Assembly: GCA_016195615.1 (NCBI GenBank)
Contig: JACPZF010000009.1
Location: 1 to 18,588, forward strand
Direction: 5' to 3'
Length of the DNA stretch: 18,588 nucleotides
From: Candidatus Gottesmanbacteria bacterium
GTDB taxonomy: Bacteria; Patescibacteriota; Microgenomatia; JACPZF01
The translations under genes and the position numbers were made by a program. Shown here piece after piece: positions 8,431-14,113 of the stretch (position 1 is the first letter of the stretch; each line of letters starts with the position of its first letter). The notes beneath the pieces are model-generated. The model had not been told where the DNA came from and made no database searches. It saw only the letters and a list, made by a program, of their open reading frames with translations.

Positions 8431-8508
8431 CTATTTTGGTCCGATAACTTGTAAAATATTTCCGTCTGGATCCATCGCCATATTATAGCATTGTGTTCGT
8501 AATATAGC
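8431..8508 (-). pseudogene. Remnant of a VOC/glyoxalase-family gene (C-terminal tail)
   Basis: An open stretch of 25 codons ends in MAMDPDGNILQVIGPK and a stop. It matches the typical last strands of VOC (glyoxalase/bleomycin-resistance) proteins, where a DPDGN loop is followed by a hydrophobic strand. A stop codon closes the frame just upstream, and I saw no further VOC sequence before 8590, so only a tail remains. The extended -10 box of the next gene lies inside the remnant. A chance match to a short motif is possible. Confidence 0.4.
8482..8490 (-). promoter_or_regulatory. Extended -10 promoter for the 253-aa/HAD-like operon
   Basis: The minus strand reads TGCTATAAT, a perfect extended -10 element. 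Transcription would start near 8475, about 60 bases before the ATG at 8416. No good -35 box is present at 17 bp, as is common for extended -10 promoters. Confidence 0.55.
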
Positions 8509-8522
8509 TTAAATCAACCTTT

Positions 8523-8579
8523 ATCTCTTTACACCAAAAAAACACTACTGTAAAAATACAGATTTATTAAAAAAGAGAT
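8523..8579 (-). terminator. Possible weak terminator after the lipoprotein gene
   Basis: Just after the lipoprotein stop, an 8-base inverted repeat (ATCTCTTT and AAAGAGAT) encloses a small CTGTA/TACAG hairpin, and the minus strand then has a run of seven T within the outer arms. The stems are AT-rich and weak. This is the natural end of the copB-to-lipoprotein transcript, but the structure alone is not decisive. Confidence 0.3.
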
Positions 8580-8589
8580 TTATTCTTAA

Positions 8590-9123
8590 CTATTGCACCA
8601 TTCCTTCTAGAATGTGTTTTTCCGGTTTCTGATCGTCTACTACCTCCCAGGTTACAACCACAAAATCATATCCTTCGTACGCATTTTGGTCGGAAGTATA
8701 AGACAGGCTATAGCTGCCGTCAGCTTCTTTGGTAAGCTTTCCCGTTGAAAAAAACTTCACGGGATTACTGCCTTTAACAACCAGCCATCCCTCGTAAAAA
8801 GTTCCTTCTTTGGGATCGGGAAGCTTCGCTGTCAAACTAAGATATAGCTTGCCGTCTTTTCTTAAAACGTAGGCCATACCAGAGCCTTTGCCGCCGCTGA
8901 CATCAAGTAGCGTTCCTTTTTTCGTCCCTGCTTCCTTCATCAGCATTGCCATTAAATCAGCCGCGGTCATATTTTTATTACCGGCCTCTGTGCTGGTTTT
9001 TACTTCCGGTGAGGCTGTTTGACTTTCGTTTCCTGATAAACCCCTTTGGGTGTTATGGTAGCAGCCGCCAAATAGTAAGGCGCTTAAGATCGTGCCAACT
9101 AGTAACGTTTTGCTTTTAAACAT
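8590..9123 (-). CDS. Lipoprotein with an RskA-C-like beta domain
   Basis: This 177-aa protein has a type II-like signal peptide, residues 1-20, with a near-consensus lipobox LFGGC and the lipid-attachment Cys21. A polar linker (about 22-65) follows. The beta-rich domain (about 68-177) includes FYEGWLVVKGSNPVKFFSTG, a DGSY turn and YDFVVVTWE, then HILEGMVQ. This pattern resembles the extracytoplasmic C-terminal domain of anti-sigma-K factors (RskA-type: YxxWL, then G-x-L, then vavTxE), but there is no N-terminal zinc or anti-sigma part. It probably sits on the outer face of the membrane. It is the last gene of the run that starts with the copper ATPase, 56 bp after the 497-aa gene, so a role in that module is likely but unknown. 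Confidence 0.7.
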   Translation of the reverse strand: MFKSKTLLVGTILSALLFGGCYHNTQRGLSGNESQTASPEVKTSTEAGNKNMTAADLMAMLMKEAGTKKGTLLDVSGGKGSGMAYVLRKDGKLYLSLTAKLPDPKEGTFYEGWLVVKGSNPVKFFSTGKLTKEADGSYSLSYTSDQNAYEGYDFVVVTWEVVDDQKPEKHILEGMVQ

Positions 9124-9128
9124 TGTTT

Positions 9129-9139
9129 CACCCCCTTCC
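9129..9139 (-). promoter_or_regulatory. Strong ribosome-binding site for the lipoprotein gene
   Basis: The minus strand reads GGAAGGGGGTG five bases before the ATG at 9123. Most genes in this window lack such a clear Shine-Dalgarno sequence, so it both supports this start and suggests high translation of the lipoprotein. Confidence 0.6.
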
Positions 9140-9179
9140 CAAAAAATCTCAAAGTTAGATTAACTATTTTGTCGCTAAC

Positions 9180-10673
9180 CTAGGTACCACAACTTCCACC
9201 GCCTTCTTTTTGGGGAATCAAATTTGGAATTTTGGCAATTTCGGAAGCAACATTCTTTCGCCATTGAGAGCCGGCCGAATAGTTATATCCCATCACCTCC
9301 ATTGCGTTCACCTTTTCCCAATCAATGTTTTTCTTAATTTTAAAATAAAGACCGGTTTGGATGTAGTTGTGAGGAAACCAAAATGAGTTAAAATAAAGAG
9401 CTTCTTTATACAACTCTTCTTTAGATAGCCCTTGTGATGCCCCAAGCTGCAAAAGTCCTAAAAGAGCTGAGCCATGGTTACAGTCTTGAAAGAAAGTTGA
9501 ATTATCACAACAGGGGCGATAGGTATTTTGGGCAATTTTAGTAACCAGCGCTTCCTGCTCGGAAGTTAGGTTAACTATTTTGAATTTATTAAAATAGGCT
9601 CCACCATTTTTCTCTTTTCCCAAGTTCCAACCTCCGGTTGAGGCAAAATTAAAAAGTGAGTCTCCTAAAATTGGGCTTTTTTTATTGGTTGACATGTAAT
9701 TTGCCAGTCCTATTGGCCAGAGAAGATTGACATAGTAGTTGGCATTTTCTCTGGTTAAAAGAATTGCTTTATCTATCGGTTTATCTAAAACGTCTTTAAG
9801 ATCGTCTGGCAATCCCGCTCGTTCCTGATAAAGCGCCTTAAATTTCTGTCGATCTATTACTCTGTTTTCCACCAGTTTTACCACACTGTCTTTTAAGGCA
9901 ATCTTACTTTGAAAACCTTTTTCGGGAAGAACTTTGGCGACAACCTCGTCATAAATTTTACTACTTGTTTTTGGATTAACTAAGACGTTAATCTTATTAT
10001 CCCGCGGGTTAACTATATCTCTTGGGGCTAGTAATTTTACTATCGCCGGATCTGTCTTGAGCATCGTTATAGCCATAGAGGCCAAGATGACGGTTAGAAA
10101 AAGGAGTAATACCAGCCATGGCCACATCGTTTTTTTAAACGATGGGTCTTTCGGCAAAGGACAGTCTTTTCCGCCTTTTTGGAAAAGCTTAAGTTCATTT
10201 GTTGTCAACCAAAAGGGAACAAGCATTAGACCGAAAGACAAGGCTTTAAGTTCCAGCCCCTGCAGTGGAAATACCGTAAGTCCTCCCGCCACTCCTATGG
10301 CTGATAGGAGCGTTGAGCCGCATACCGGACAGGCTGAGGCTAATACTCCGATAACCGCCCCCAAACCGCCTCCGGTATAACTTCTAAGTTTTGGAAAACC
10401 GTATTTTCGAAAACGATAAACCAGAAGCGGGACATTTATGCCAAAAAGAACCAGTGTTCCGATTGTTAAAATAACATAAGGCCAGAAATATAAAGGAACT
10501 CCATAAAAGTTTCGTATTAGATTGTCAATACTGGCATTAAGACGAAGACTCCAGTAAAAAAGAAGAAACAACCCCAAACTAGACATCGCTCCGATTAGTC
10601 CGTAAAATAAGCCGCTGAGAAATTTATTCCCTTGTTTTTTTGTTCTTTTCCGTGGCTTCGTTGTTTTTTCCAT
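9180..10673 (-). CDS. Polytopic membrane protein with CPVC motif and extracytoplasmic Cys-Cys domain
   Basis: I do not know a named family for this 497-aa protein. A basic N-terminus (1-17) precedes about six hydrophobic segments between residues 18 and 205 (roughly 18-42, 62-86, 100-130, 140-158, 184-205). CPVC at 115-118, within the hydrophobic ASACPVCGSTLLSAIGVAGG, is a probable metal or thiol site in or near the membrane. The soluble part (about 206-497) ends in a domain with LTSEQ (369-373), AQNTYRPCC (381-389), C398, H400 and a C-terminal GGGSCGT (C495). LTSEQ, AQN, PCC and the following G-x-A helix recur in the 197-aa protein encoded 9 bp upstream. Location after copB suggests handling of copper or another thiophilic metal in the envelope. 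Real gene: very likely; function: inferred from context only. Confidence 0.8.
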   Translation of the reverse strand: MEKTTKPRKRTKKQGNKFLSGLFYGLIGAMSSLGLFLLFYWSLRLNASIDNLIRNFYGVPLYFWPYVILTIGTLVLFGINVPLLVYRFRKYGFPKLRSYTGGGLGAVIGVLASACPVCGSTLLSAIGVAGGLTVFPLQGLELKALSFGLMLVPFWLTTNELKLFQKGGKDCPLPKDPSFKKTMWPWLVLLLFLTVILASMAITMLKTDPAIVKLLAPRDIVNPRDNKINVLVNPKTSSKIYDEVVAKVLPEKGFQSKIALKDSVVKLVENRVIDRQKFKALYQERAGLPDDLKDVLDKPIDKAILLTRENANYYVNLLWPIGLANYMSTNKKSPILGDSLFNFASTGGWNLGKEKNGGAYFNKFKIVNLTSEQEALVTKIAQNTYRPCCDNSTFFQDCNHGSALLGLLQLGASQGLSKEELYKEALYFNSFWFPHNYIQTGLYFKIKKNIDWEKVNAMEVMGYNYSAGSQWRKNVASEIAKIPNLIPQKEGGGSCGT

Positions 10674-10682
10674 AACTAATAG

Positions 10683-11276
10683 TTAGCTATTTCCTCCACA
10701 CCCATCTGACAAATTCCAAATTTCAGTTACTTGTTGGCCCGTGAAATGATATTTTTGAATCAGAACTTTCGCTAATCCTCCATAGACATACCACCGCCAG
10801 CATTTGCAGCAACAGGGACCCTTTTCCTCAGAATTTTGCATGGCAAAATCATAGGCTTTTTGTTGCTCAGCTGTTAATTCGTCGTCATAATGAACCAGCA
10901 ATTTTTTAGCCAAACTTGCTTCAACATCATAAGGATCAGGAGGAACTTCTTTTATATCCTGATATTTTTTAAGTCCCTCAACCTGTTTGCTATATCGATT
11001 ATAGTTCATCGGACTGCAGCAAGAACCCTGCAGTCGAGCATTGTCTGACATGGTTAATATAGACTTTTGGAAGCTTGGGGAGCAAGACGAATTGCCATGT
11101 GTGCTTAAATAATCAAATCTTGCTGCCAAAACCTTATCAATAGTTTCAGAGGGCTTTTCTGGCTTGGCTGATTTAGGAGAAAGATTAAATGGTCTTACGA
11201 TAGCAATATATAAATAGACGAATCCAAGTAAGACTAAAAATGCTATAAAAAATGATTTTACGAAGTTCCGATGCAT
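10683..11276 (-). CDS. Membrane-anchored Cys-rich protein, probable extracytoplasmic metal-binding partner of CopB
   Basis: This 197-aa protein has one N-terminal membrane segment (about residues 8-28) and an extracytoplasmic domain with eight cysteines: C65, C86-C87 in GSCCSPM, C155-C157 and C159 in GPCCCKCWRW, and C193 in DGCGG. The triple Cys plus CKC cluster is typical of a soft-metal site. The motif set LTAEQ (134-138), AMQN (145-148), GPCCCKC and a following G-x-A helix is also found at the C-terminus of the next gene product. I recall similar unnamed proteins from environmental genomes but cannot give a family name. It lies 40 bp after copB and 9 bp before the polytopic gene. A good internal promoter would give a leaderless mRNA starting at the ATG. 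Confidence 0.8.
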   Translation of the reverse strand: MHRNFVKSFFIAFLVLLGFVYLYIAIVRPFNLSPKSAKPEKPSETIDKVLAARFDYLSTHGNSSCSPSFQKSILTMSDNARLQGSCCSPMNYNRYSKQVEGLKKYQDIKEVPPDPYDVEASLAKKLLVHYDDELTAEQQKAYDFAMQNSEEKGPCCCKCWRWYVYGGLAKVLIQKYHFTGQQVTEIWNLSDGCGGNS

Positions 11277-11282
11277 TATAAA

Positions 11283-11311
11283 AGGATATAGAAAATTATT
11301 TTTTATGTCAA
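11283..11311 (-). promoter_or_regulatory. Internal sigma-70 promoter before the Cys-rich gene
   Basis: The minus strand has a perfect TTGACA (11306-11311), a 17-base spacer and TATCCT (11283-11288). The predicted start of transcription coincides with the ATG at 11276, so the message would be leaderless. This would let the three downstream genes be expressed apart from copB. Confidence 0.5.
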
Positions 11312-11316
11312 CCTAA

Positions 11317-13383
11317 TTAATTAAGACTTTTTCTTTTCATTAAAACGGCGTTGAAAGCGACGATGACAGTGCTTGCCGACATAAAAAACGCGGCGAGCGC
11401 CGGTTGGAGAAAAATGCCCTTGAAGGCTAGAACACCACCGGCTAAGGGAATGGCAATAATATTGTACGCTGTGGCCCAGAAAAGATTTTGCATCATTTTT
11501 GCAAAAGTTATTTTCGATAATTTGATAATTTTAACAATATCTCTCGGATCATTTCGAACCAAAATTATCCCCGCTGACTCAATAGCCACGTTTGTTCCCG
11601 CACCGATAGCTACTCCCAAGTCAGCCTGTACCAAAGCCGGTGCATCATTAATTCCATCTCCCACCATGGCAACTTTTTTCCCTTTTGTTTGCAAAACTTT
11701 TACTTTGTCAGCTTTATTAGAGGGTTTGACATTGGCGAAGTATTCATCTAAACCTAGTTCGTCACTTACCCATTTAGCTACAGCTTCTGAATCGCCAGTA
11801 ATCATCGCGGTTTTTATTCCTAAATTTCTAAGTTTCTCTACCGCCTCTTTTGATTCCGGTCTAATTTTATCAGCCAGAGAAATAATCCCTAAAAGTTTTT
11901 TTTCTTCTAAGATATAAATTATTGTTTTTCCCTTTTTATTTTCTGCCTCAATCTTTTTAACCATCCCCATAGGTATTGTTTTTTCTAAAATAGAATTGCC
12001 GCCGATGACAATTTCTTTTTCACCAATTTTTCCCTTTACTCCTTGGCCGGTAATAGCCGAAAAGTCTTTAATTTTTAAAAATTTGATATTCCTTCGCCTT
12101 GCCTCCTTAACTATTGCTAAGGCCGTAAAGTGTTCGGAAGCAAATTCCACTGAAGCAGCTATTTGCAGTAATTCATTTTCAGAATCGCCGCTGAGATTCC
12201 ATATTTTGGAAACCCCATATTCTCCCGCCGTTAAGGTCCCGGTTTTGTCAAAAAGAACGGTATCAATATTTCTAGCAGATTCCAAAGCCATTCTTTGTTT
12301 AATTAAGAAACCGTTTCTGGCAGCCATGGAGGTGGAAATAGAAGCAACTAGCGGAATAGCAAGTCCCAACGCATGCGGGCAGGTAATTACGAGTACGGCG
12401 ACAGTTCTGGCCAGGGCAAAACTCGCCTCAGCGCCAGAAACGAACCAGGTGATAAAAGTAATGCTTCCGCTTATGATGGCGATTATCGTTAAATAAAAAG
12501 CCGCTCTGTCGGACAAAATTTGCAAACGCGACTTGGAAGCTTGTGCGTCTTCGACGAGACGCATGACCCCCGAGAGAAAAGTCTCTTTACCAATTTTTGT
12601 AACTTTAATCGTCAGACTGCCGTTGCCATTTGTTGTTCCCGCGATCACCTCACTGTTTTTACTTTTATTAACGGGTTTTGATTCACCAGTCATCATCGCT
12701 TCGTTAACGTCTGACTGTCCATAAGTGACGATACCATCGACGGGAATCTTGCCTCCCGGCCGAACTAAAATTACATCGCCTACGATAACTTCGCTTAAAG
12801 ATATTTTTTCCGTTTTAAAACCGCGCCAGACTTCTGCCGTATCCGGAAGTAATTTCGAAAGCTCGCCCAAGGCGCTTTGCGCGCCCGATACGGCTTTTGC
12901 TTCCAACCAGTGCCCTAAAAGCATGATGGTAATTAGAGTCGCGAGTTCCCAGAAAAGAGTTTCCCCAGAGGTAAAAAGTGCATAAAGACTATAAATATAG
13001 GCTACCGTTATCGCCATTCCAATTAACGTCATCATACCCGGCTGCCTACCCTGCAGTTCGGCCCTCGCACCCTTAAGGAAGACGCTTCCGCCGTAGAAAA
13101 AAATTACTGAACCTAGAATCGGCGCGACAAATTCTGATCCGGGAAAATTAAATAATTCAAAATTGAATAATTTTTTTAAAATTCCTGAATACAAAACGAC
13201 CGGAATGGTAAATAGTAAATTAATCCAAAACATCCGCGATAAACTTGTCAGAGAGTGACCTTTATGCTCGCCGGTCATATCTGAAGATACTTTTTTTGCT
13301 AACAATTTCATCCCGCACTTCGGGCACATTAAGGGTTTTTCCCGTACGACCTCCGGATGCATCGGACAAGAAAATATTTCCAT
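11317..13383 (-). CDS. copB: CopB-type copper-translocating P1B ATPase (CPH motif)
   Basis: The 688-aa protein exports copper (CopB/P1B-3 group) across the membrane with ATP. The N-terminal heavy-metal-binding segment is CPMHPEV (6-12) plus CPKCGM (20-25), and H40, H43 add ligands. The transmembrane part has the ion-path motif CPH at 335-337, which defines the CopB-like rather than the CPC CopA-like group. TGES (232-235) is the actuator motif, D379 in DKTGTLTAG is the phosphorylated Asp, and GDGINDAPAL (576-584 region) is the hinge. The last membrane helices carry MSASTVIVAFNA, typical of this group. The usual SEHPLA motif of the nucleotide domain reads SEHFTA at about 417-421, so the Pro of HP is replaced. 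It heads the metal module, 34 bp after tRNA-Ser, with no copper regulator gene in the window. Confidence 0.95.
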   Translation of the reverse strand: MEIFSCPMHPEVVREKPLMCPKCGMKLLAKKVSSDMTGEHKGHSLTSLSRMFWINLLFTIPVVLYSGILKKLFNFELFNFPGSEFVAPILGSVIFFYGGSVFLKGARAELQGRQPGMMTLIGMAITVAYIYSLYALFTSGETLFWELATLITIMLLGHWLEAKAVSGAQSALGELSKLLPDTAEVWRGFKTEKISLSEVIVGDVILVRPGGKIPVDGIVTYGQSDVNEAMMTGESKPVNKSKNSEVIAGTTNGNGSLTIKVTKIGKETFLSGVMRLVEDAQASKSRLQILSDRAAFYLTIIAIISGSITFITWFVSGAEASFALARTVAVLVITCPHALGLAIPLVASISTSMAARNGFLIKQRMALESARNIDTVLFDKTGTLTAGEYGVSKIWNLSGDSENELLQIAASVEFASEHFTALAIVKEARRRNIKFLKIKDFSAITGQGVKGKIGEKEIVIGGNSILEKTIPMGMVKKIEAENKKGKTIIYILEEKKLLGIISLADKIRPESKEAVEKLRNLGIKTAMITGDSEAVAKWVSDELGLDEYFANVKPSNKADKVKVLQTKGKKVAMVGDGINDAPALVQADLGVAIGAGTNVAIESAGIILVRNDPRDIVKIIKLSKITFAKMMQNLFWATAYNIIAIPLAGGVLAFKGIFLQPALAAFFMSASTVIVAFNAVLMKRKSLN

Positions 13384-13417
13384 ATCAATTCTTCTTCTTT
13401 AGTTTCTCAGGCGAAAG

Positions 13418-13500
13418 CGGAGGAGGCGGGACTCGAACCCGCGAGAGCTTGCGCTCGCGCGCTTTCCAAGCGCGTGCCATAGCCGCTAGGCGACTCCTCC
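13418..13500 (-). tRNA. tRNA-Ser(GGA)
   Basis: The 83-nt cloverleaf is complete: acceptor GGAGGAG/CTCCTCC, anticodon stem CGCGC/GCGCG with loop TTGGAAA (anticodon GGA), a long variable arm GAGC-GCAA-GCTC, T-arm GCGGG-TTCGAGT-CCCGC, and discriminator G73. All agree with serine identity. CCA is not encoded (CT follows G73), unlike in the two other tRNAs here, so CCA must be added by the nucleotidyltransferase. It lies between the paired hairpins and copB. Confidence 0.97.
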
Positions 13501-13511
13501 AGTACTTTTGC

Positions 13512-13547
13512 GTCGCGTAATAAATTACTTCGTAATTTAAACGCGAC
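13512..13547. repeat. Hairpin unit 1 of an inverted pair between two tRNAs
   Basis: GTCGCGT and ACGCGAC form a 7-bp outer stem, ATTAC and GTAAT a 5-bp inner stem, with AT-rich bases between and a TTC centre. Unit 2, one base away, is the same element in reverse complement, with paired changes in the outer stem. This is a REP-like palindromic element or a structured RNA spacer. Confidence 0.65.
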
Positions 13548-13548
13548 A

Positions 13549-13587
13549 GCCACGTTTAAATTTTCGAAGAAAAATTTATTACGTGGC
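13549..13587. repeat. Hairpin unit 2 of an inverted pair, overlapping the tRNA-Arg 3' end
   Basis: GCCACGT and ACGTGGC form a 7-bp outer stem around an AT-rich core with AAATTT-type complementarity and a CTTCG-like centre. On the minus strand the first four bases are the discriminator G and the encoded CCA of tRNA-Arg, so the hairpin would pair the CCA end of the tRNA precursor. Confidence 0.65.
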
Positions 13588-13660
13588 GTCTCTGGGAGGA
13601 CTCGAACCTCTAACCTTTGGGTTCGGAACCCAATGCTCTATCCAGTTGAGCTACAGAGAC
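13584..13660 (-). tRNA. tRNA-Arg(CCG)
   Basis: The cloverleaf is clear: acceptor GTCTCTG/CAGAGAC, D-arm GCTC...GAGC, anticodon stem TTGGG/CCCAA with loop TTCCGAA (anticodon CCG), T-arm AGAGG-TTCGAGT-CCTCC with one A-C mismatch at the outer pair, discriminator G and an encoded CCA (13584-13586). The reading frame of the Nudix gene enters this tRNA gene and ends inside it. The CCA end is part of hairpin unit 2. Confidence 0.96.
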
Positions 13661-14113
13661 TTGTCTAACTTTATTAAGCGCTATTACTGCTTTGGCAAAT
13701 ATTTGAATATCGGCCGGGAAAGTTAGAGTTTCTCTTACTTCCTTAGTTGACAACCATTTTGCTGCGGAAACTTCGAAATCATGATTTTCGATATCGCCCG
13801 ATTCATATTCCATCAAGAAAAAGTAAACCGTTTTATAAATTTTTTGGCCTTGGTACGTATAAAAATAGTTCGTATGAAATGGCTCGGTCAAAAGTATTTT
13901 GGCTTTTATTCCCCCTTCTTCTTCCACTTCCCGCAAGGCTGTTTCTTCCTTGGTTTCATTATCCACTTTGTCGCCTATTAAGCCTTTAGGGAAACTCCAA
14001 CCTTTATGCCGAGAATGCTGCGTTATTAGCCAATAGATTTTACCTACCGTTATTTTATAAACAATTCCTCCGGCGGAAAATTCCCGTTTAGAATGCCGCT
14101 GTTGCAATACCAT
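13610..14113 (-). CDS. Nudix hydrolase, overlapping tRNA genes at both ends
   Basis: This 167-aa protein has the full Nudix box GDKVDNETKEETALREVEEE followed by GGI (residues 47-69; consensus Gx5Ex7REUxEExGU), after SAGGIVYK and GWSFPKGLI. It resembles the Ap4A-hydrolase-like branch that cleaves dinucleoside polyphosphates or other nucleoside diphosphate derivatives; the exact substrate is open. The first in-frame ATG at 14113 uses the last A of the upstream tRNA's CCA as its first base; a TTG two codons later is an alternative start. The stop at 13610 lies inside tRNA-Arg, so the last 16 residues (152-167) are translated tRNA sequence. The true domain ends at about residue 145. Frame upstream of 14113 is only translated tRNA and was left out. 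Confidence 0.88.
   Translation of the reverse strand: MVLQQRHSKREFSAGGIVYKITVGKIYWLITQHSRHKGWSFPKGLIGDKVDNETKEETALREVEEEGGIKAKILLTEPFHTNYFYTYQGQKIYKTVYFFLMEYESGDIENHDFEVSAAKWLSTKEVRETLTFPADIQIFAKAVIALNKVRQVSVAQLDRALGSEPKG

Noticed and set aside
11351..12985. Long plus-strand frames opposite copB
   Set aside because: They are antisense shadows of a strongly conserved ATPase with no start signals or recognisable domain.
13245..13520. Plus-strand frame across the copB start and tRNA-Ser
   Set aside because: It translates antisense tRNA sequence and has no ribosome-binding site.
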